Assembly: GCF_009765985.1 (NCBI RefSeq)
Contig: NZ_LMUM01000033.1
Coordinates: 18,397-82,396, forward strand
DNA from: Acidobacterium sp. S8
GTDB lineage: Bacteria; Acidobacteriota; Terriglobia; Terriglobales; Acidobacteriaceae
Reading direction: 5' to 3'
DNA length: 64,000 nt
Shown here: positions 63,639 through 64,000 of the stretch, piece by piece
How positions within the stretch are numbered: the stretch's first letter is position 1
Layout: each line of letters opens with the position of its first letter
Position numbers and translations under genes: made by a program
Notes under the pieces: model-generated
The model's database searches: none
The model's input: only the letters and a program-made list of their open reading frames with translations
Told to the model about the DNA's origin: nothing

Positions 63639-64000
63639 TCAGACGTTCCGCATCTTCGCAAAAACATCCAAGGCAAACTGGAGATGATCTTCAGTATGGG
63701 CAGCGGTGGTGCATAGCCGCAGCCGGGCCGCCCCCTGCGCCACCGCAGGAAAAAGCACGGGCGAGACGAGAATCCCGTGATTGCGCAGCTCTCGCGCAAA
63801 AAGGGCCGTTTTCGCATCATCGTGAAGCATGACCGGAATTACTGCGGTCTGCGACAATCCCGTGTCGTATCCCAAGCTCTGAAGACCCTCGCGAAGAAAA
63901 GCCGCATTTCTTTGTAGACGCGTAACGCGCTCGGTTTCTTCTTCCAGAATCTTTATCTTTCCCAGAACCGCCGCAGCGGCGGGTGCCGCCATCGCTCCGG
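63639..64000 (-). CDS. Alpha-oxoamine synthase family enzyme, C-terminal part (cut by window edge)
   Basis: The last 120 residues of a fold-type I PLP enzyme of the AONS/KBL/serine palmitoyltransferase family. Visible are the helical segment KIKILEEETERVTRLQRNAA and the C-terminal domain with AVIPVMLHDDAKTALFAREL and GILVSPVLFPAVAQGAARLR, the standard ending of BioF-like enzymes. The catalytic lysine lies beyond base 64000. It decarboxylatively joins an amino acid with an acyl thioester. Which one (biotin, aminoketobutyrate or sphingoid) cannot be decided here. Confidence 0.87.
   Translation of the reverse strand, partial: GAMAAPAAAAVLGKIKILEEETERVTRLQRNAAFLREGLQSLGYDTGLSQTAVIPVMLHDDAKTALFARELRNHGILVSPVLFPAVAQGAARLRLCTTAAHTEDHLQFALDVFAKMRNV

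Noticed and set aside
1..64000. CRISPR arrays, tRNA/rRNA genes, insertion sequences and prophage genes
   Set aside because: None could be recognised by eye on either strand; repeats present are short palindromes, not spaced arrays.

Overview
The window looks like chromosomal DNA of an acidobacterium, probably class Terriglobia. This is inferred from an Oar-like TonB-dependent receptor of about 1230 residues, many secreted peptidases and glycosidases, short palindromic intergenic repeats, moderately high GC and densely packed genes. I saw no rRNA, tRNA, insertion sequence, prophage or CRISPR array. The content is mostly core metabolism plus envelope and stress functions.

Layout. 1-2728 (minus): alr, an alpha/beta hydrolase and the start of glyA in one unit. 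2871-3164: two very small membrane ORFs. 3157-9370 (minus): a compact histidine operon in transcription order hisI-G-D-C-B-H-F-A, with overlapping or abutting genes. It is preceded at 9428-9600 by a complete attenuator: a 37-codon leader peptide with nine His codons, a Rho-independent terminator hairpin and an alternative antiterminator pairing. 9673-12962 (plus): an S9 peptidase and a radical SAM protein. 13426-15552: an ECF41-type sigma factor translationally coupled to an FAD oxidoreductase, behind a near-textbook ECF41 promoter. 15603-18962: MFS transporter, DinB-like protein and unknowns. 19044-25298 (minus): ppc, an ABC-F ATPase and DUF2252. 25322-27921 (minus): trehalase with a translationally coupled sugar kinase; 27922-31531 (plus): an AsmA-like protein and a secreted GH13 glucosidase.

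31543-33751 (minus): an ABC-2 exporter and TetR repressor behind a promoter overlapped by a 15-bp palindrome. Divergent to it, 33845-36513: a polytopic His-rich membrane protein and a His/Met-rich envelope protein coupled by TGATG, which I cannot assign. 36520-41598: nitroreductase, creatininase-like hydrolase, S10-like peptidase and a PDZ protein, with a patch of palindromes at 40449-40686. 41672-43443: an ECF sigma factor and a zinc-finger anti-sigma factor fused to HEAT-like repeats. 43550-49379: RNase HI, DUF5995, phospholipase C, glutathione peroxidase, aldo/keto reductase, YqeY. 49487-52459: a class V aminotransferase and serA, a likely serine-synthesis pair. 53270-60439: dnaB, a TPR protein and the TonB receptor. 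61125-64000: ACP, ketosynthase, reductase/epimerase and an alpha-oxoamine synthase, resembling a sphingoid-type lipid pathway.

The observations I rate highest are the histidine attenuator outside its classical hosts, the 33.8-36.5 kb membrane pair, the ECF41 promoter with its sigma factor, the HEAT-repeat anti-sigma factor and the end-of-window lipid cluster. Family names are from recognition of motifs, not from database searches.
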